Positions 17,913-28,064 are shown, counted from the stretch's first letter. The stretch: DNA of 64,000 bases from Aquaticitalea lipolytica (GCF_014641635.1 NZ_BMIC01000001.1:1421961-1485960), one strand, 5' to 3'. The notes: a model not told the origin generated them from the sequence alone. Made by a program: numbers and translations.

Positions 17913-18688
17913 TTATTAAAAACGTTTTCAAGCTTATAACTTGTATTTCTTTCCTTAAAATTTTTATATAACGGAAATACAAATTTACCTAAATTTCTAA
18001 CAATTTGTGGTAAATTCAACTTATTTTTAACCTTATAATAGGTTGAAAAATAGTTATTATCTCCACTTTGTTTTTTGAGCCCAAAAATTTGTATGTTCTC
18101 TTTATTGCAACTCAATAAGCTTCCTTTTAAATTTTTAGTGTCTAAATTAATTTCACAAACACATTTAAGGATGTCTGAATTGTAATGAGCGTCACTACCT
18201 CCCAGAGGAATTAAATGTGGGTGTTTAACAATCTCGTTTTGTGCCGCCTCATTAAAATCGTTGTTGATTTTAGCATTAAAGACCTCAAAAGCGTCACCTA
18301 GTTTTATGGCTTCGTTATAAAACGCTGACTGCATAATGCCATCTTTTCTTGCAGGATGCGGGAAATACACTAATCCGTTTTGTAATTTTATTTGTTGAAT
18401 AACATTTAATGGAGCGTCTGATGGTATAAATTTGTTTATAAATAGCCCAATTATATGTGTGCCATCTGTACACGTTACTTCTTCACCTATAATAACCTCT
18501 AAATCTTTTTTATTGTTGTTCTTTAACCATTTTAAAAGTCCAATAGCCCCATCAATTGTGTCATGATCTGTAATAGCAATAATATTTATACCTGCTTGTT
18601 TACATTTTGAATAAATAGCTTTATATGAATTATAACCATCAAAACTAGCTGTAGTATGCGTATGAAAATTAGCTCTGTAAGGTTTCAT
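17909..18688 (-). CDS. PHP-domain metal-dependent phosphoesterase
   Basis: This 259-residue protein has the four PHP metal motifs: HTH at residues 9-11, DHD at 41-43, a FPHPARKDG segment near residue 113 and GGSDAH near residue 195. The GEEVTC block supplies the usual glutamate. PHP enzymes hydrolyse phosphate esters, from small sugar or nucleotide phosphates to protein phosphotyrosine, so the substrate cannot be assigned. It overlaps the upstream GT4 gene by 20 bases and the downstream CapK-like gene by 4, so it belongs to the same translational chain in the polysaccharide series. Confidence 0.86.
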   Translation of the reverse strand: MKPYRANFHTHTTASFDGYNSYKAIYSKCKQAGINIIAITDHDTIDGAIGLLKWLKNNNKKDLEVIIGEEVTCTDGTHIIGLFINKFIPSDAPLNVIQQIKLQNGLVYFPHPARKDGIMQSAFYNEAIKLGDAFEVFNAKINNDFNEAAQNEIVKHPHLIPLGGSDAHYNSDILKCVCEINLDTKNLKGSLLSCNKENIQIFGLKKQSGDNNYFSTYYKVKNKLNLPQIVRNLGKFVFPLYKNFKERNTSYKLENVFNK

Positions 18689-19778
18689 TTAGTATTGAAT
18701 TTATTGTTTTAATGAAGTTTTCTTCGAATATTTGAAGTGTATATTTTTTATTAAACTCCTTTTTAGATTTAGCTTTTAATGCTTGTACTTTGTCCTTATC
18801 TAAAAGGAGGCTCTTTATCGCTTCTGCTAAATCTATTGGTGAATTTTGAGGGACAATTAATCCACAATTATTGATAATTTCCTCAATAGCTCCATTATTT
18901 GTAGAAATAACTGCGTTTCCTGATTGCATAGCTTCTAAAAGTACTAATGGAAAACACTCGTTTTTAAAATATGTTGGAAAAACAAAAATATCGGAATCAT
19001 ATAGAGCATGCCATTTTTCATCGCCATATCTTGGGCCAAGTATATTAATTTTTGATGCTGTGTTTTTATTAATCACTATTTCTTTTAATTCTTCAATTGA
19101 AATATCTGCTGAATTACCAACTATATTAACTTCATAATTGGATTTTAAGTCTTTTAAAATCACTAATGCGTCAACAAGATCTAAAACACCTTTTGTTTTA
19201 ACTAAGTTGGACAAGTAAAGAATTTTTATTCTGTCATTTTTAACAGTCTTTATATAACTATTATTGATTTCAATACCATTAGCAAGGTGGTAAATTTTTC
19301 CATTAAAAACTTTTCTGATATCGTAATCTAGCGTTTTAGATAAGGTAATTACATAGGTGTTTTTAAAGACAAATTGATAAATTTTCTTCTTTATAAAGCT
19401 TTTACTTTCTTCGGCAATTCCTTTTCCATGAAGATGAAAAACAATTTTTTTTCTGAATAACTTAATAATAATTACAAACAATACATCTCTATAAAATGCA
19501 CCTCCAAATGGCGCTATTGTAAAATAAACAATTTTAGGTTTTATTTTAAAGAGATTGTTTGTCAGTTTAAAACAAAAAGCAATCATCTTAAATATTTTTT
19601 TTAGCGAAATTTTACCTATATCATCAACTTTTTCAGCAAAGCTTAAAGGAAGAAAAAAAGCATCAAAAGAAGCGTTTACTTTTTTGCTATCCTTTATGTA
19701 TTTATTCATCATTGAAGCACCATGAACAGGTGGTGGCAATTGCATTAAAAAAAGAATTTTTACTTTATTATCGAGCAT
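18669..19778 (-). CDS. glycosyltransferase family 4
   Basis: This 369-residue GT-B glycosyltransferase opens with the MQLPPPVHGASMMNKYI acceptor loop, a well-known pattern of GT4 enzymes in O-antigen and capsule loci. The C-terminal donor half has ILYLSNLVKTKGV and FPTYFKNECFPLVLLEAMQ, with the conserved E-x7-E pair. It presumably acts at the cytoplasmic side of the membrane on a lipid-linked intermediate; donor and acceptor are unknown. Its 3' end overlaps the PHP gene by 20 bases. A gap of 97 bases separates it from the upstream Wzy-like gene, and I see no clear promoter motif there. Confidence 0.9.
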   Translation of the reverse strand: MLDNKVKILFLMQLPPPVHGASMMNKYIKDSKKVNASFDAFFLPLSFAEKVDDIGKISLKKIFKMIAFCFKLTNNLFKIKPKIVYFTIAPFGGAFYRDVLFVIIIKLFRKKIVFHLHGKGIAEESKSFIKKKIYQFVFKNTYVITLSKTLDYDIRKVFNGKIYHLANGIEINNSYIKTVKNDRIKILYLSNLVKTKGVLDLVDALVILKDLKSNYEVNIVGNSADISIEELKEIVINKNTASKINILGPRYGDEKWHALYDSDIFVFPTYFKNECFPLVLLEAMQSGNAVISTNNGAIEEIINNCGLIVPQNSPIDLAEAIKSLLLDKDKVQALKAKSKKEFNKKYTLQIFEENFIKTINSILNETLQS

Positions 19779-19875
19779 AACGCTTTTTGTGAAAAATTAA
19801 AATATATTTACTCATTTGAAAAGTTGCTTCTAATTGAAAAAAACAAAAAATACATTTGTCGCTTTTCTATATAAC

Positions 19876-21084
19876 TCATTTTATTAAATATCTGTTACTA
19901 TTAAAATATTCAATTGACACAAAAAACACTAGCCAAAATAACATTGCAGAATGGGGAAGTTCCAATACAACATTAAATGAAACCCAAACCATATAACTGA
20001 ATAGTAATAAAAGTAAAAAAACTTTATTTTTATCAGGTTGAGTCTTAGATGAGTCAATAAAAAAATACTTTACTATATTCTTAATAGGGGTCAATAATAA
20101 TACTAACGAAATAAAACCTGTATGAAAACATATTGTAAAAAATGAATTATGTGGTGGTGAAACCCATCTTTCTAAATGTCTAGATTGGTCTAAGAATCCG
20201 TGAGCACCAATTTTATTAAGTAATTCAAAAGCAAAATCAATGCTCACATATGGCACACCAAACCCTTCTCCTAATAAACCGTAGTTGTTTAAAAAAATAA
20301 TTTTATTGATCTCTGACCAAAACAATAACCTCCATGAAGCATTGGCGTCTTGAAATTGCGGTAAAAATGTCAAGAACCATATACTTAACACGCCTAATGA
20401 AATTGCCGTAATTTTTGCTTTTAGATTCACTCTAATGAGAATATATAAAAGTAGTAGTGAGAACACGGCCAAAAAAAGTGATGCATGCCCTAAAAAAGTC
20501 GATAATAATAATGCTGTTGAAAACAATAGCCACTTATAAACTCCTTGCTTAAAAACTAAGGCATAGGCTCCAAAATTTATTAAACCAAACATAACTGCAT
20601 GTGAGTAATAATTATACCCTTCAAAAAAACTAAAATTATTGAAATCATATATAATTAAATAAAACAAAAACAAAACCTCTAATATAATAGACACTACTCC
20701 TATTCTATAAAGAAAAATAATTAATGGCGTTAAATCTGAGTTTTTAATATATTGATTGTAGTATATGTATGCGGCAATTAAATAAAAATACATCATATAT
20801 TGACGCAGTGACATTGTCTTAAGTTCAGTAGATAGCTGTAAAAAAAACAATGAGTATAATAGGTAAATAATTGAAATAAAAATAAATACAAGAATAGTTG
20901 GGAATTTCAGAGTTTTTAAAGGTCTAACTGTAATTGAGTAAACTAAAAAAATAATTAAAACCAAATCATGAAGGTAAAGTGGTCCAAATATTTGAGTTTT
21001 CGTGAAAGTCAGTCCAAAGAATATCAACATTAATATATAGATATAAAGTGGGTTAAATTTTGACTTATTAATTTTGATAACCAT
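19876..21084 (-). CDS. O-antigen polymerase/ligase-like membrane protein (Wzy-like), copy A
   Basis: This 402-residue protein has about 11-12 membrane helices and a large loop near residues 245-315 with LGEGFGVPYVS and PPHNSFFTI. It has the same length and the same ordered motifs as copy B at 9939-11147 (YLHDLVLI against YIHDLALL, FLPQFQDANASWR against FLPSFTDVNAQWR, VLELPHS in both), so the two come from a gene duplication. It lies 14 bases downstream of the Wzx-like flippase, the usual place for a Wzy polymerase, which makes it the better candidate for polymerase of the main repeat unit. Confidence 0.82.
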   Translation of the reverse strand: MVIKINKSKFNPLYIYILMLIFFGLTFTKTQIFGPLYLHDLVLIIFLVYSITVRPLKTLKFPTILVFIFISIIYLLYSLFFLQLSTELKTMSLRQYMMYFYLIAAYIYYNQYIKNSDLTPLIIFLYRIGVVSIILEVLFLFYLIIYDFNNFSFFEGYNYYSHAVMFGLINFGAYALVFKQGVYKWLLFSTALLLSTFLGHASLFLAVFSLLLLYILIRVNLKAKITAISLGVLSIWFLTFLPQFQDANASWRLLFWSEINKIIFLNNYGLLGEGFGVPYVSIDFAFELLNKIGAHGFLDQSRHLERWVSPPHNSFFTICFHTGFISLVLLLTPIKNIVKYFFIDSSKTQPDKNKVFLLLLLFSYMVWVSFNVVLELPHSAMLFWLVFFVSIEYFNSNRYLIK

Positions 21085-21098
21085 TTTTAGAAATATTC

Positions 21099-22430
21099 TT
21101 AAGAAAAATCTTTTGAGTTTATTTTGATTTTGAAAATATATAAAATATAGAATAGAACCGTTAAAATAAGTAATAACAATGAAATAGTTTTAATCCCTAT
21201 CAATAAATAAAGGTAATTAATCACAAAAAGTAAGGTGATTGCTCCAATTGCATAAATACCTCTTGATGCAAAAAATCTAAATTTATTTAAACCCCAACCA
21301 TGTATAAAAATAGCTATACATTCGCCAATAGAGATTGCTAAATATATATACGATTCATCATTACTGTCTACAAAACTAAATATTAATACCAAACACAAAA
21401 CTATAATCGCTCCTAAAATAAACCCAAAAGAATATGTTTTATCCTTGTTCTTTAAAAGAAGTTGTAATGGCCCAGCAAATGAAATTGAAGTAAAAAATAT
21501 AGCGGGTAAAAGGTAAATTAAATTCTTTACAGATTCTTCATAATCTTTGGCAAAAAACTTAATAGAATACTCAGGATAATACACCAGTGCAATTATTACT
21601 GTTACAGCGGTAATAATGCCTATTTTATCAACTATTTTTACTAATGAATCGTCTTTTAATTCTTTAAATAAAATTTGTACTAAAAGTCGTTTTATACCAA
21701 CATAAAAAACATAAATTTTTAACAGTAAATAAGCGTTTGCAACAGCTTTTTCATTGTAGAAATAACTCGCAAACGAAATTACTCCTAAGCCAAAAAACAC
21801 TAAAGCAAATGAGGCTAAACCAACATTTAAAGATTTAATATATGACTTATAAAAATCTAGTTTTGGTTTTACAAAGTATTGTTGATTATTAAAATATGAT
21901 GAAAGTAAACCTACAGCTAAATAAATAATTAGAGTAGTTATTATATAGGTTATTTTAATGTAATTATTTTCGAATATAACACTAAAAATGATAAATATTG
22001 ATAAAATTCCTACTCTTAAAAATGACAAAAAAGCTCCTCGTTCTGGTTCGCCTTTACCATAAAAAGAATAATCTGCATTTAAAGCAATTAAAGGAATTAC
22101 TACATAAAACAATAAACTATCAAACTCTAACCTTTTAAAAAAAAGATCAACAGCCAAAACACTTATTAATACTAAAAAAGAAAATGTTAGTCTATCCCTC
22201 TGGCTATCTAGTAAAATTTGTTTCCATTTATCAGATAAGGCAATGTCTCTAACCGTAACTAATTGAAGTCCTAGCGAAATTATAGCAGTAAACACAACTA
22301 TTAAAGACTCAAAATTACCAATATCATATACTAAAGATTGATCTAATGTTTTTAGAAACCCAACCGAAACCAATGATATTATTTGAGAAAAACCCGTTAA
22401 AAAAGCTACAATGAAAAATTTTTTTATCAT
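21099..22430 (-). CDS. Wzx-like oligosaccharide flippase
   Basis: This 443-residue protein has about 12-14 membrane helices spread evenly along its length, no large soluble domain, and the polysaccharide-biosynthesis (MOP superfamily) start with a basic first residue pair and long hydrophobic segment. Members flip undecaprenyl-linked repeat units across the inner membrane. I take the ATG at 22430 as start; a GTG one codon upstream is possible. It is directly followed by a Wzy-like gene, as is usual in Wzx/Wzy-dependent loci. Sequence conservation in this family is low, so the call rests on topology and context. Confidence 0.83.
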   Translation of the reverse strand: MIKKFFIVAFLTGFSQIISLVSVGFLKTLDQSLVYDIGNFESLIVVFTAIISLGLQLVTVRDIALSDKWKQILLDSQRDRLTFSFLVLISVLAVDLFFKRLEFDSLLFYVVIPLIALNADYSFYGKGEPERGAFLSFLRVGILSIFIIFSVIFENNYIKITYIITTLIIYLAVGLLSSYFNNQQYFVKPKLDFYKSYIKSLNVGLASFALVFFGLGVISFASYFYNEKAVANAYLLLKIYVFYVGIKRLLVQILFKELKDDSLVKIVDKIGIITAVTVIIALVYYPEYSIKFFAKDYEESVKNLIYLLPAIFFTSISFAGPLQLLLKNKDKTYSFGFILGAIIVLCLVLIFSFVDSNDESYIYLAISIGECIAIFIHGWGLNKFRFFASRGIYAIGAITLLFVINYLYLLIGIKTISLLLLILTVLFYILYIFKIKINSKDFS

Positions 22431-22489
22431 CACTATTGTTCTACAAACATATAATTAATCGACTGACTTACTCAGAAAGCGTTTATACT

Positions 22490-23305
22490 TTAACTCTTTT
22501 TTAAAATTAAAAAAACAGATTGAGGATATACTCTTTTAAATTTGTTTTCTGTATGATATTTTATATTCCATTTTAAACAATAAGATAAGTATTTATCAAA
22601 TAAAACATAGGCTTTATAGGCATAAATAGGTTTAGATAAAAATTTCTGAGTAAACCTTGAAAAAAATGATGATAGTGTAAAACAATAGTTTTCGCTAATT
22701 GTTTTAAAATTTAACACTTTGATATTTTTTTTAAGATATTTTATTGGCAATCCTCTTTCGTTTTTTGTCAAACCATACCTAGGGTATCTCCAGTCTCCCA
22801 TGGACACAATTGGTTCTCTAAGCATAAAAACACCATCGTTGTTCATGGCTCTATGTATTTCTTTCATTACATGTGATACATTAGGAATATGATGTAATAC
22901 CCCAAAACTAGTAACTAAATCAAAAAAATTGTCCTCAAAAATCAAATCTCCATTAACTTCGGGCTTAACATAGTTTATCTTTTTGTCCTTTATCTTTTGT
23001 CCTTGAAGCTTATCTGAGGGTTCTAAAATATATAGGTTTTCTATTCTATCTAAAATTGGTAGAAACTCATGCCCTGTTGCAGAGCCAATACCTAAAACGT
23101 TTTTATACGTTTTGCTTTTATCTAAATACTTATAGCCATGCACTTTATTAATATGCTCATACAAGTAAATACCTTTGTCTAACAATTCAAGCTCTCTTGA
23201 TTCTAGTTTAGAATACCCTTCTTCTTCTTGTTTATACCATTCGGTTATTTTGTTGAGCGAAAAATCATCACCATAAAGTTTTTTGCCACTAAAATAGTCT
23301 TCCAT
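22490..23305 (-). CDS. class I SAM-dependent methyltransferase
   Basis: This 271-residue protein has a class I methyltransferase core: the SAM-binding motif VLGIGSATGHEF (a variant of the usual G-x-G-x-G) near residue 70, an acidic LEPSD turn, and motif IV/post-IV blocks FDLVTSFGVLHHI and MNNDGVFMLREP. The C-terminal 80 residues are Tyr/Lys rich and not recognised. Context suggests methylation of a sugar in the repeat unit, but this fold is found in many pathways. It lies 8 bases downstream of wecC. Confidence 0.8.
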   Translation of the reverse strand: MEDYFSGKKLYGDDFSLNKITEWYKQEEEGYSKLESRELELLDKGIYLYEHINKVHGYKYLDKSKTYKNVLGIGSATGHEFLPILDRIENLYILEPSDKLQGQKIKDKKINYVKPEVNGDLIFEDNFFDLVTSFGVLHHIPNVSHVMKEIHRAMNNDGVFMLREPIVSMGDWRYPRYGLTKNERGLPIKYLKKNIKVLNFKTISENYCFTLSSFFSRFTQKFLSKPIYAYKAYVLFDKYLSYCLKWNIKYHTENKFKRVYPQSVFLILKKS

Positions 23306-23313
23306 CTCTTTAC

Positions 23314-24531
23314 TTATTTATTACTTAATATTCCACAAAAATCCAATACAACTTTATCGCTACCAATGTTTGTGTTTTTAAATTCGTTATGAGCAACTAA
23401 AAATGCAATAATGTCAGCTTTTTCAATAGCTTCTTTATAGCCTGTTAGTTTAAATACTTTGTGAGATTCTATATTAGGTTCTACAATAAAATACTCTTCG
23501 TTATTAGCGTTTTGTAATACTTTTTGAGCAATGTACTTCGCTGGAGACTCTCTTAAATCGTCAATATTTGGTTTAAACGCTAATCCCATTATTGCAATAC
23601 TTGGTTTACGACCATGTTTTATTTCAAATTGTAATTTTGCTGTTTGAATTTTTTCAGCGCACCAAAACGATTTATAATTATTTATTTCACGTGCTTTACC
23701 AATAATTTGAGACTCCATTGGGTAATCTGATACAATAAAGTATGGGTCTACTGCAATACAATGTCCGCCAACCCCACAACCAGGCTGCAAAATATTAACT
23801 CTTGGGTGTTTGTTTGCGAGTTTTATTAACTCCCAAACATTAATGTTAGCTTTATCACATATAAGTGATAGCTCGTTAGCAAATGCAATTTGTACATCTC
23901 GCGATGAGTTTTCAACTAATTTACACATTTCTGCTGTTCGTGCATTGGTTTTATGAAGATCGCCTTTTATAAACTGACTATAAAAATCAACTGCTTTTTC
24001 AGTAGATGATTCGTTTATTCCTCCAATAACCCTATCATTGTGTACTAATTCGTACATCACATTACCAGGTAAAACCCGTTCTGGACAATAAGCTATACTA
24101 AGCTGATTTTGTAATTCTGGTCTTTCAGAATAAATTAACTCCATCATCTTTTCAGTAGTTCCTACTGGTGATGTAGACTCAATTATATATAAATCGTTTG
24201 GTTTAAGGAGCGGAATGATTGCTTTTGTTGCTGCTTCAACAAATGAAATGTCTGGCTCGTTTTTAGCTTTAAATGGAGTAGGAACAACTATTAAATATGT
24301 ATTTGCTTCAACAGGTGTTGTTGAAGCTTTTAAATAACCTTCTTTAACGGCGTTAGCAACTGCATTATCAAGTTCTGGCTCTACTATATGTATTTTCCCA
24401 GCATTAATAGTGTCAACGACGTTTGGGTTTATATCTACTCCATGTACATAGGTTTTATTTTGAGCAATTAAAGCTGCCGTTGGCAGCCCAATGTACCCTA
24501 ATCCTATCATAACAACTTTGGGTTGATTCAT
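23314..24531 (-). CDS. wecC: UDP-N-acetyl-D-mannosamine dehydrogenase
   Basis: This 405-residue nucleotide-sugar dehydrogenase oxidises UDP-ManNAc to UDP-ManNAcA with two NAD. It has the GLGYIGLPTA loop at residues 7-16, ESTSPVGTTE, and the catalytic cysteine in GCGVGGHCIAVDPYF near residue 265; the last motif is the one that separates WecC-type enzymes from UDP-glucose dehydrogenases. The LAFKPNIDDLRESPA block is also typical. It follows wecB by 33 bases, and the two make UDP-ManNAcA from UDP-GlcNAc. A related UDP-GlcNAc/ManNAc dehydrogenase specificity cannot be excluded. Confidence 0.93.
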   Translation of the reverse strand: MNQPKVVMIGLGYIGLPTAALIAQNKTYVHGVDINPNVVDTINAGKIHIVEPELDNAVANAVKEGYLKASTTPVEANTYLIVVPTPFKAKNEPDISFVEAATKAIIPLLKPNDLYIIESTSPVGTTEKMMELIYSERPELQNQLSIAYCPERVLPGNVMYELVHNDRVIGGINESSTEKAVDFYSQFIKGDLHKTNARTAEMCKLVENSSRDVQIAFANELSLICDKANINVWELIKLANKHPRVNILQPGCGVGGHCIAVDPYFIVSDYPMESQIIGKAREINNYKSFWCAEKIQTAKLQFEIKHGRKPSIAIMGLAFKPNIDDLRESPAKYIAQKVLQNANNEEYFIVEPNIESHKVFKLTGYKEAIEKADIIAFLVAHNEFKNTNIGSDKVVLDFCGILSNK

Positions 24532-24564
24532 TTTTTTAATAATTATTTAATAATTAGTATTACA

Positions 24565-25704
24565 CTAACCTGTAATGCTTTTTATATGGTTTACAATTTT
24601 ACTACATGCTTTTCCATCTCCATAAGGATTATGCAATCTACTCATATTATTATAAGCATCAGTGTCTTGCAACAATCTTTTTGTTGCGTCAACAATTTTA
24701 GTTACGCTTGTGCCCACAAGTAATACTGTACCTGCCTCTACGGCTTCAGGGCGTTCGGTTGTATCTCTCATTACCAAAACTGGTTTTCCTAAACTTGGTG
24801 CCTCTTCTTGCACACCACCACTATCTGTAATAATTAAATATGATTTTTCCATCAACCAAACAAATGCAGGATATGATAAAGGCGCTATTAATTTAATGTT
24901 GCTAATATCTCCTAATAATTTATATACTGGTTTCTGTACATTAGGATTTAAATGAACTGGGTAAATAATTTGACAGTTTGGATTCTCTGATGCAATTTGC
25001 TTTAGTGCTTTACAGATATCTATAAAACCCTGACCGTGGTTTTCTCTTCTGTGTCCTGTTACTAAAATTATTTTTTTGTTTGAATCTATGATGGTTTTAA
25101 GCTCATTTGTTTCAATATCTTTAAATTCGGTAGAATTTACTTTTTTTACACTGTAAAGTAATGCGTCTATAACTGTGTTTCCAGTAATTATTACATGCTC
25201 TTCTTTTTTGTTTTCGTTTAGTAAGTTTTGCTTTGATGTTGTTGTGGGTGCAAAATGTATGTTTGCTACTACGCCTGTAACAGATCTATTCATTTCTTCA
25301 GGAAAAGGAGATTGCATATTAAATGTGCGCAAACCAGCTTCCACATGACAAATTTGAGCACCTGAATAGAATCCTGCTAAACTTGATGCCATTGTTGTAG
25401 TTGTATCTCCATGTACAAATACATAGTCTGGTTTAAAATCTTCTAAAACTAATTTTAAATTGGTAATAATATCAGCTGTTAAAGAGTATAGATTTTGATT
25501 TGGTTTCATAATATCCAAATCATAATGAGGAGTAATTTCAAAAAATGATAATACTTGGTCTAACATTTCTCTATGTTGAGCTGTTATACAAACTCTAACA
25601 TTAAAATACTCATCTTGTGATTCAAATTCTTTTACTAGAGGAGCCATTTTAATGGCTTCTGGTCTAGTGCCAAAAACAATAAGTATTCTCTTTTTTTCTG
25701 TCAT
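24565..25704 (-). CDS. wecB: UDP-N-acetylglucosamine 2-epimerase (non-hydrolysing)
   Basis: This 379-residue enzyme interconverts UDP-GlcNAc and UDP-ManNAc. Landmarks are FGTRPEAIKMAPL near the N-terminus, HGDTTTT, HVEAGLRTF, the VTGHRREN segment, and SGGVQEEAP with RDTTERPE in the nucleotide-binding half. It heads the wecB-wecC pair and has a promoter-like pair of elements (TTG, 19 nt, TACTTTTG) about 70 nt upstream, which is the best promoter inside the polysaccharide series. Confidence 0.96.
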   Translation of the reverse strand: MTEKKRILIVFGTRPEAIKMAPLVKEFESQDEYFNVRVCITAQHREMLDQVLSFFEITPHYDLDIMKPNQNLYSLTADIITNLKLVLEDFKPDYVFVHGDTTTTMASSLAGFYSGAQICHVEAGLRTFNMQSPFPEEMNRSVTGVVANIHFAPTTTSKQNLLNENKKEEHVIITGNTVIDALLYSVKKVNSTEFKDIETNELKTIIDSNKKIILVTGHRRENHGQGFIDICKALKQIASENPNCQIIYPVHLNPNVQKPVYKLLGDISNIKLIAPLSYPAFVWLMEKSYLIITDSGGVQEEAPSLGKPVLVMRDTTERPEAVEAGTVLLVGTSVTKIVDATKRLLQDTDAYNNMSRLHNPYGDGKACSKIVNHIKSITG

Positions 25705-25775
25705 ATTATGAACTGTAATCGTATTCGAAATTAAGTTTTTATGGGTTTTAAATCTCGCATATTGGGGTCTCGTGG

Positions 25776-25805
25776 CAAAAGTACAATAGTTATCGTGTTT
25801 AACAA
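25776..25805 (-). promoter_or_regulatory. promoter for wecB, with -33 and -7 elements
   Basis: On the minus strand a TTG at 25805-25803 is followed after 19 nt by TACTTTTG at 25783-25776, which fits the flavobacterial TTG-N17-23-TAnnTTTG pattern. The predicted leader to the wecB ATG is about 65 nt. The TTG overlaps the last codons of fcl. Confidence 0.55.
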
Positions 25806-26863
25806 GTTTTATTTAGTTTTTGAATAACGTACCAATCATTTAATTGCTTTAATCCTTCTTCTAATTCAACATTGTGTTTCCAGCCTAACTTATTGATTTT
25901 AGAAACGTCAATAAGTTTTTTCATTGTTCCGTCTGGTTTGTTTGAATTAAAAATTAATTCGCCTTTAAACCCTATAATTTCTTTAATGGTTTCTGCCAAT
26001 TCTTTTATAGAGATGTCTTTTCCTGTGCCAATATTAATATGTGTGTTTCTAATTTCTACTGTGTCTAAACTATACATGTCTTTAAAATCTCTGTTTTGCA
26101 TTATAAAAACACATGCGTCTGCCATATCTTCAGACCACAAAAAATCTCTTTTTGGTAAACCAGTTCCCCATATTTCAACACTTTTTTTTGATATCCCAAA
26201 TAAAGACAAATATGCCAATGCTTCTTCAATTGTTTTGTGACTGGTGTTTTTTAAAACTTCTTCTAATTTTTCTTCATAAAGGAGCTTTGCTAAATGCATT
26301 TTTCGAATTAATGCTGGTATTACATGCGAAGTCTCTAAATCGAAATTGTCATTTTGGCCATATAAATTAGTTGGCATTACTGAAATGAAATTGGTACCAT
26401 ATTGAAGGTTGTAGCTTTCACACATTTTAATACCTGCTATTTTAGCAATTGAGTAAGGCTCATTGGTATACTCTAAAATATTAGTTAGCAAGTGTTCTTC
26501 CTTTATAGGTTGAGGCGCATTTTTTGGGTAAATACATGTACTTCCTAAAAATAAAAGCTTTTTTACCTCATTTAAATAACTGTGATGAATGACATTGCTT
26601 TGAATCATCAAGTTTTTATAAATAAATTCTGCTCTGTAGGTGTTATTAGAAACAATACCTCCGACTTTTGCTGCAGCTAAAAAAACATATTCTGGTTTTT
26701 CTTTTGAAAAAAAATTAGCCACTTTTTCTTGATTAGTTAAGTCTAATTCTGAATGTGTTTTGGTAATAATATTTGTATATCCTTTAGATTTTAGGCTTTT
26801 TAAAATAGCACTACCAACAAGACCTCTGTGACCTGCAATATATATTTTAGCAGTTTTATTCAT
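25799..26863 (-). CDS. fcl: GDP-L-fucose synthase
   Basis: This 354-residue enzyme converts GDP-4-keto-6-deoxymannose to GDP-L-fucose by epimerisation at C3 and C5 and NADPH reduction. It has the [10 protein letters not shown] nucleotide loop, AAAKVGGI, the GSTCIYPK block and the catalytic pair in PYSIAKIAG (Tyr-x3-Lys). It is a little longer than the usual 310-325 residues because of an insert near residues 195-235 (Leu/Glu/Lys-rich), which also occurs in other Bacteroidetes proteins of this family as far as I recall. It follows gmd by 3 bases and completes the pathway. Confidence 0.94.
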   Translation of the reverse strand: MNKTAKIYIAGHRGLVGSAILKSLKSKGYTNIITKTHSELDLTNQEKVANFFSKEKPEYVFLAAAKVGGIVSNNTYRAEFIYKNLMIQSNVIHHSYLNEVKKLLFLGSTCIYPKNAPQPIKEEHLLTNILEYTNEPYSIAKIAGIKMCESYNLQYGTNFISVMPTNLYGQNDNFDLETSHVIPALIRKMHLAKLLYEEKLEEVLKNTSHKTIEEALAYLSLFGISKKSVEIWGTGLPKRDFLWSEDMADACVFIMQNRDFKDMYSLDTVEIRNTHINIGTGKDISIKELAETIKEIIGFKGELIFNSNKPDGTMKKLIDVSKINKLGWKHNVELEEGLKQLNDWYVIQKLNKTC

Positions 26864-26866
26864 GGG

Positions 26867-27985
26867 CTATTCGAAATAGTTTCTAATGTTATATCCTGAA
26901 TCTTTTAGAAATTGCTCTCTTTTCATTAGCTCCAAATCACTTTTCATCATGTCTTCTACTAATCCTTCTAAATCATATTCTGGGATCCAACCTAGTTTTT
27001 TCTTTGCTTTTGATGCGTCTCCTATTAATAAATCGACTTCTGTTGGACGATAATATTTTTTATCTACTGAAACTACTTCTTTTCCAATTTCGACTTGATA
27101 TTTTTTATTATTACAGGATTTTATATAGCCTTTTTCATTAGAACCCTTTCCTCTAAACTCTAAATCTATTCCTAGATATGAAAAACATAATTTTACTAAA
27201 TCTCTTACTGTAGTAGTTTTTCCTGTTGCAATTACCCAGTCCTCTGCTTCATTTGCTTGTAAAATCATCCACATTAACTTTATATAATCTTTTGCATGTC
27301 CCCAATCTCTTTTTGCATCAAGATTCCCTATATATAATTTTCCCTGTAACCCTAGTGCTATTTTAGTTGCCGCTCTAGTAATTTTTCTTGTTACAAAAGT
27401 TTCACCTCTAATAGGAGATTCGTGGTTAAATAAAATTCCATTACAAGCAAATAACCCGTAAGCTTCTCTGTAATTTACAGTAATCCAATACGCGTACATT
27501 TTAGCAACAGCATAAGGGCTTCTTGGATAGAATGGGGTTGTTTCAGATTGAGGCACTTCTTGTGCTTTCCCAAATAGTTCTGATGTTGAAGCTTGGTATA
27601 TTTTTGTTTTCTTTTCTAATCCTAATAGCCTAATAGCTTCTAATATTCTTAAGGTTCCTAAGCCATCTACATTAGCTGTGTATTCGGGCATTTCAAAAGA
27701 AACGTGAACATGACTCATTGCCGCTAGGTTATAAATCTCATCTGGTTGTACTTCTTGTATGATTCTTGTAAGATTGGTACTATCGGTTAAATCGCCATAA
27801 TGAAGAAAGAAGTTTTGGTTTTCTACATGTGGGTCTTGGTATAGATGATCTATTCTGTCTGTATTAAACAATGAAGAACGTCTTTTAATGCCATGGACTT
27901 CATAATTCTTTTTTAAAAGAAATTCGCTTAAATAAGCTCCATCTTGACCAGTAACTCCTGTAATTAATGCTACCTTTTTCTGCAT
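26867..27985 (-). CDS. gmd: GDP-mannose 4,6-dehydratase
   Basis: This 372-residue enzyme converts GDP-D-mannose to GDP-4-keto-6-deoxy-D-mannose. It shows [11 protein letters not shown] at the N-terminus, HYGDLTD, the ASTSELFG catalytic block, the [11 protein letters not shown]yr-x3-Lys motif and the [15 protein letters not shown] segment, which is diagnostic for GMD. I chose the ATG at 27985; a GTG two codons upstream is also possible. No enzyme that makes GDP-mannose (ManA, ManB, ManC) is in the window, so that precursor must come from elsewhere in the genome. Confidence 0.96.
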   Translation of the reverse strand: MQKKVALITGVTGQDGAYLSEFLLKKNYEVHGIKRRSSLFNTDRIDHLYQDPHVENQNFFLHYGDLTDSTNLTRIIQEVQPDEIYNLAAMSHVHVSFEMPEYTANVDGLGTLRILEAIRLLGLEKKTKIYQASTSELFGKAQEVPQSETTPFYPRSPYAVAKMYAYWITVNYREAYGLFACNGILFNHESPIRGETFVTRKITRAATKIALGLQGKLYIGNLDAKRDWGHAKDYIKLMWMILQANEAEDWVIATGKTTTVRDLVKLCFSYLGIDLEFRGKGSNEKGYIKSCNNKKYQVEIGKEVVSVDKKYYRPTEVDLLIGDASKAKKKLGWIPEYDLEGLVEDMMKSDLELMKREQFLKDSGYNIRNYFE

Positions 27986-28064
27986 TTTCACTGTTTTATA
28001 TTGTAAAGTTAATTGTTTTAAGTTTTATATCAATATGTTTTAAATTTTATCACTTAAAACAGAT

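Noticed and set aside
23688..23693. CACGTG core within wecC
   Set aside because: Only the left arm is partly similar (TTATTTCACGTG); the right arm does not match.
25872..26370. Plus-strand open frames opposite fcl
   Set aside because: They are antisense to a well-conserved gene, lack promoter or family features, and reflect AT-rich codon structure.
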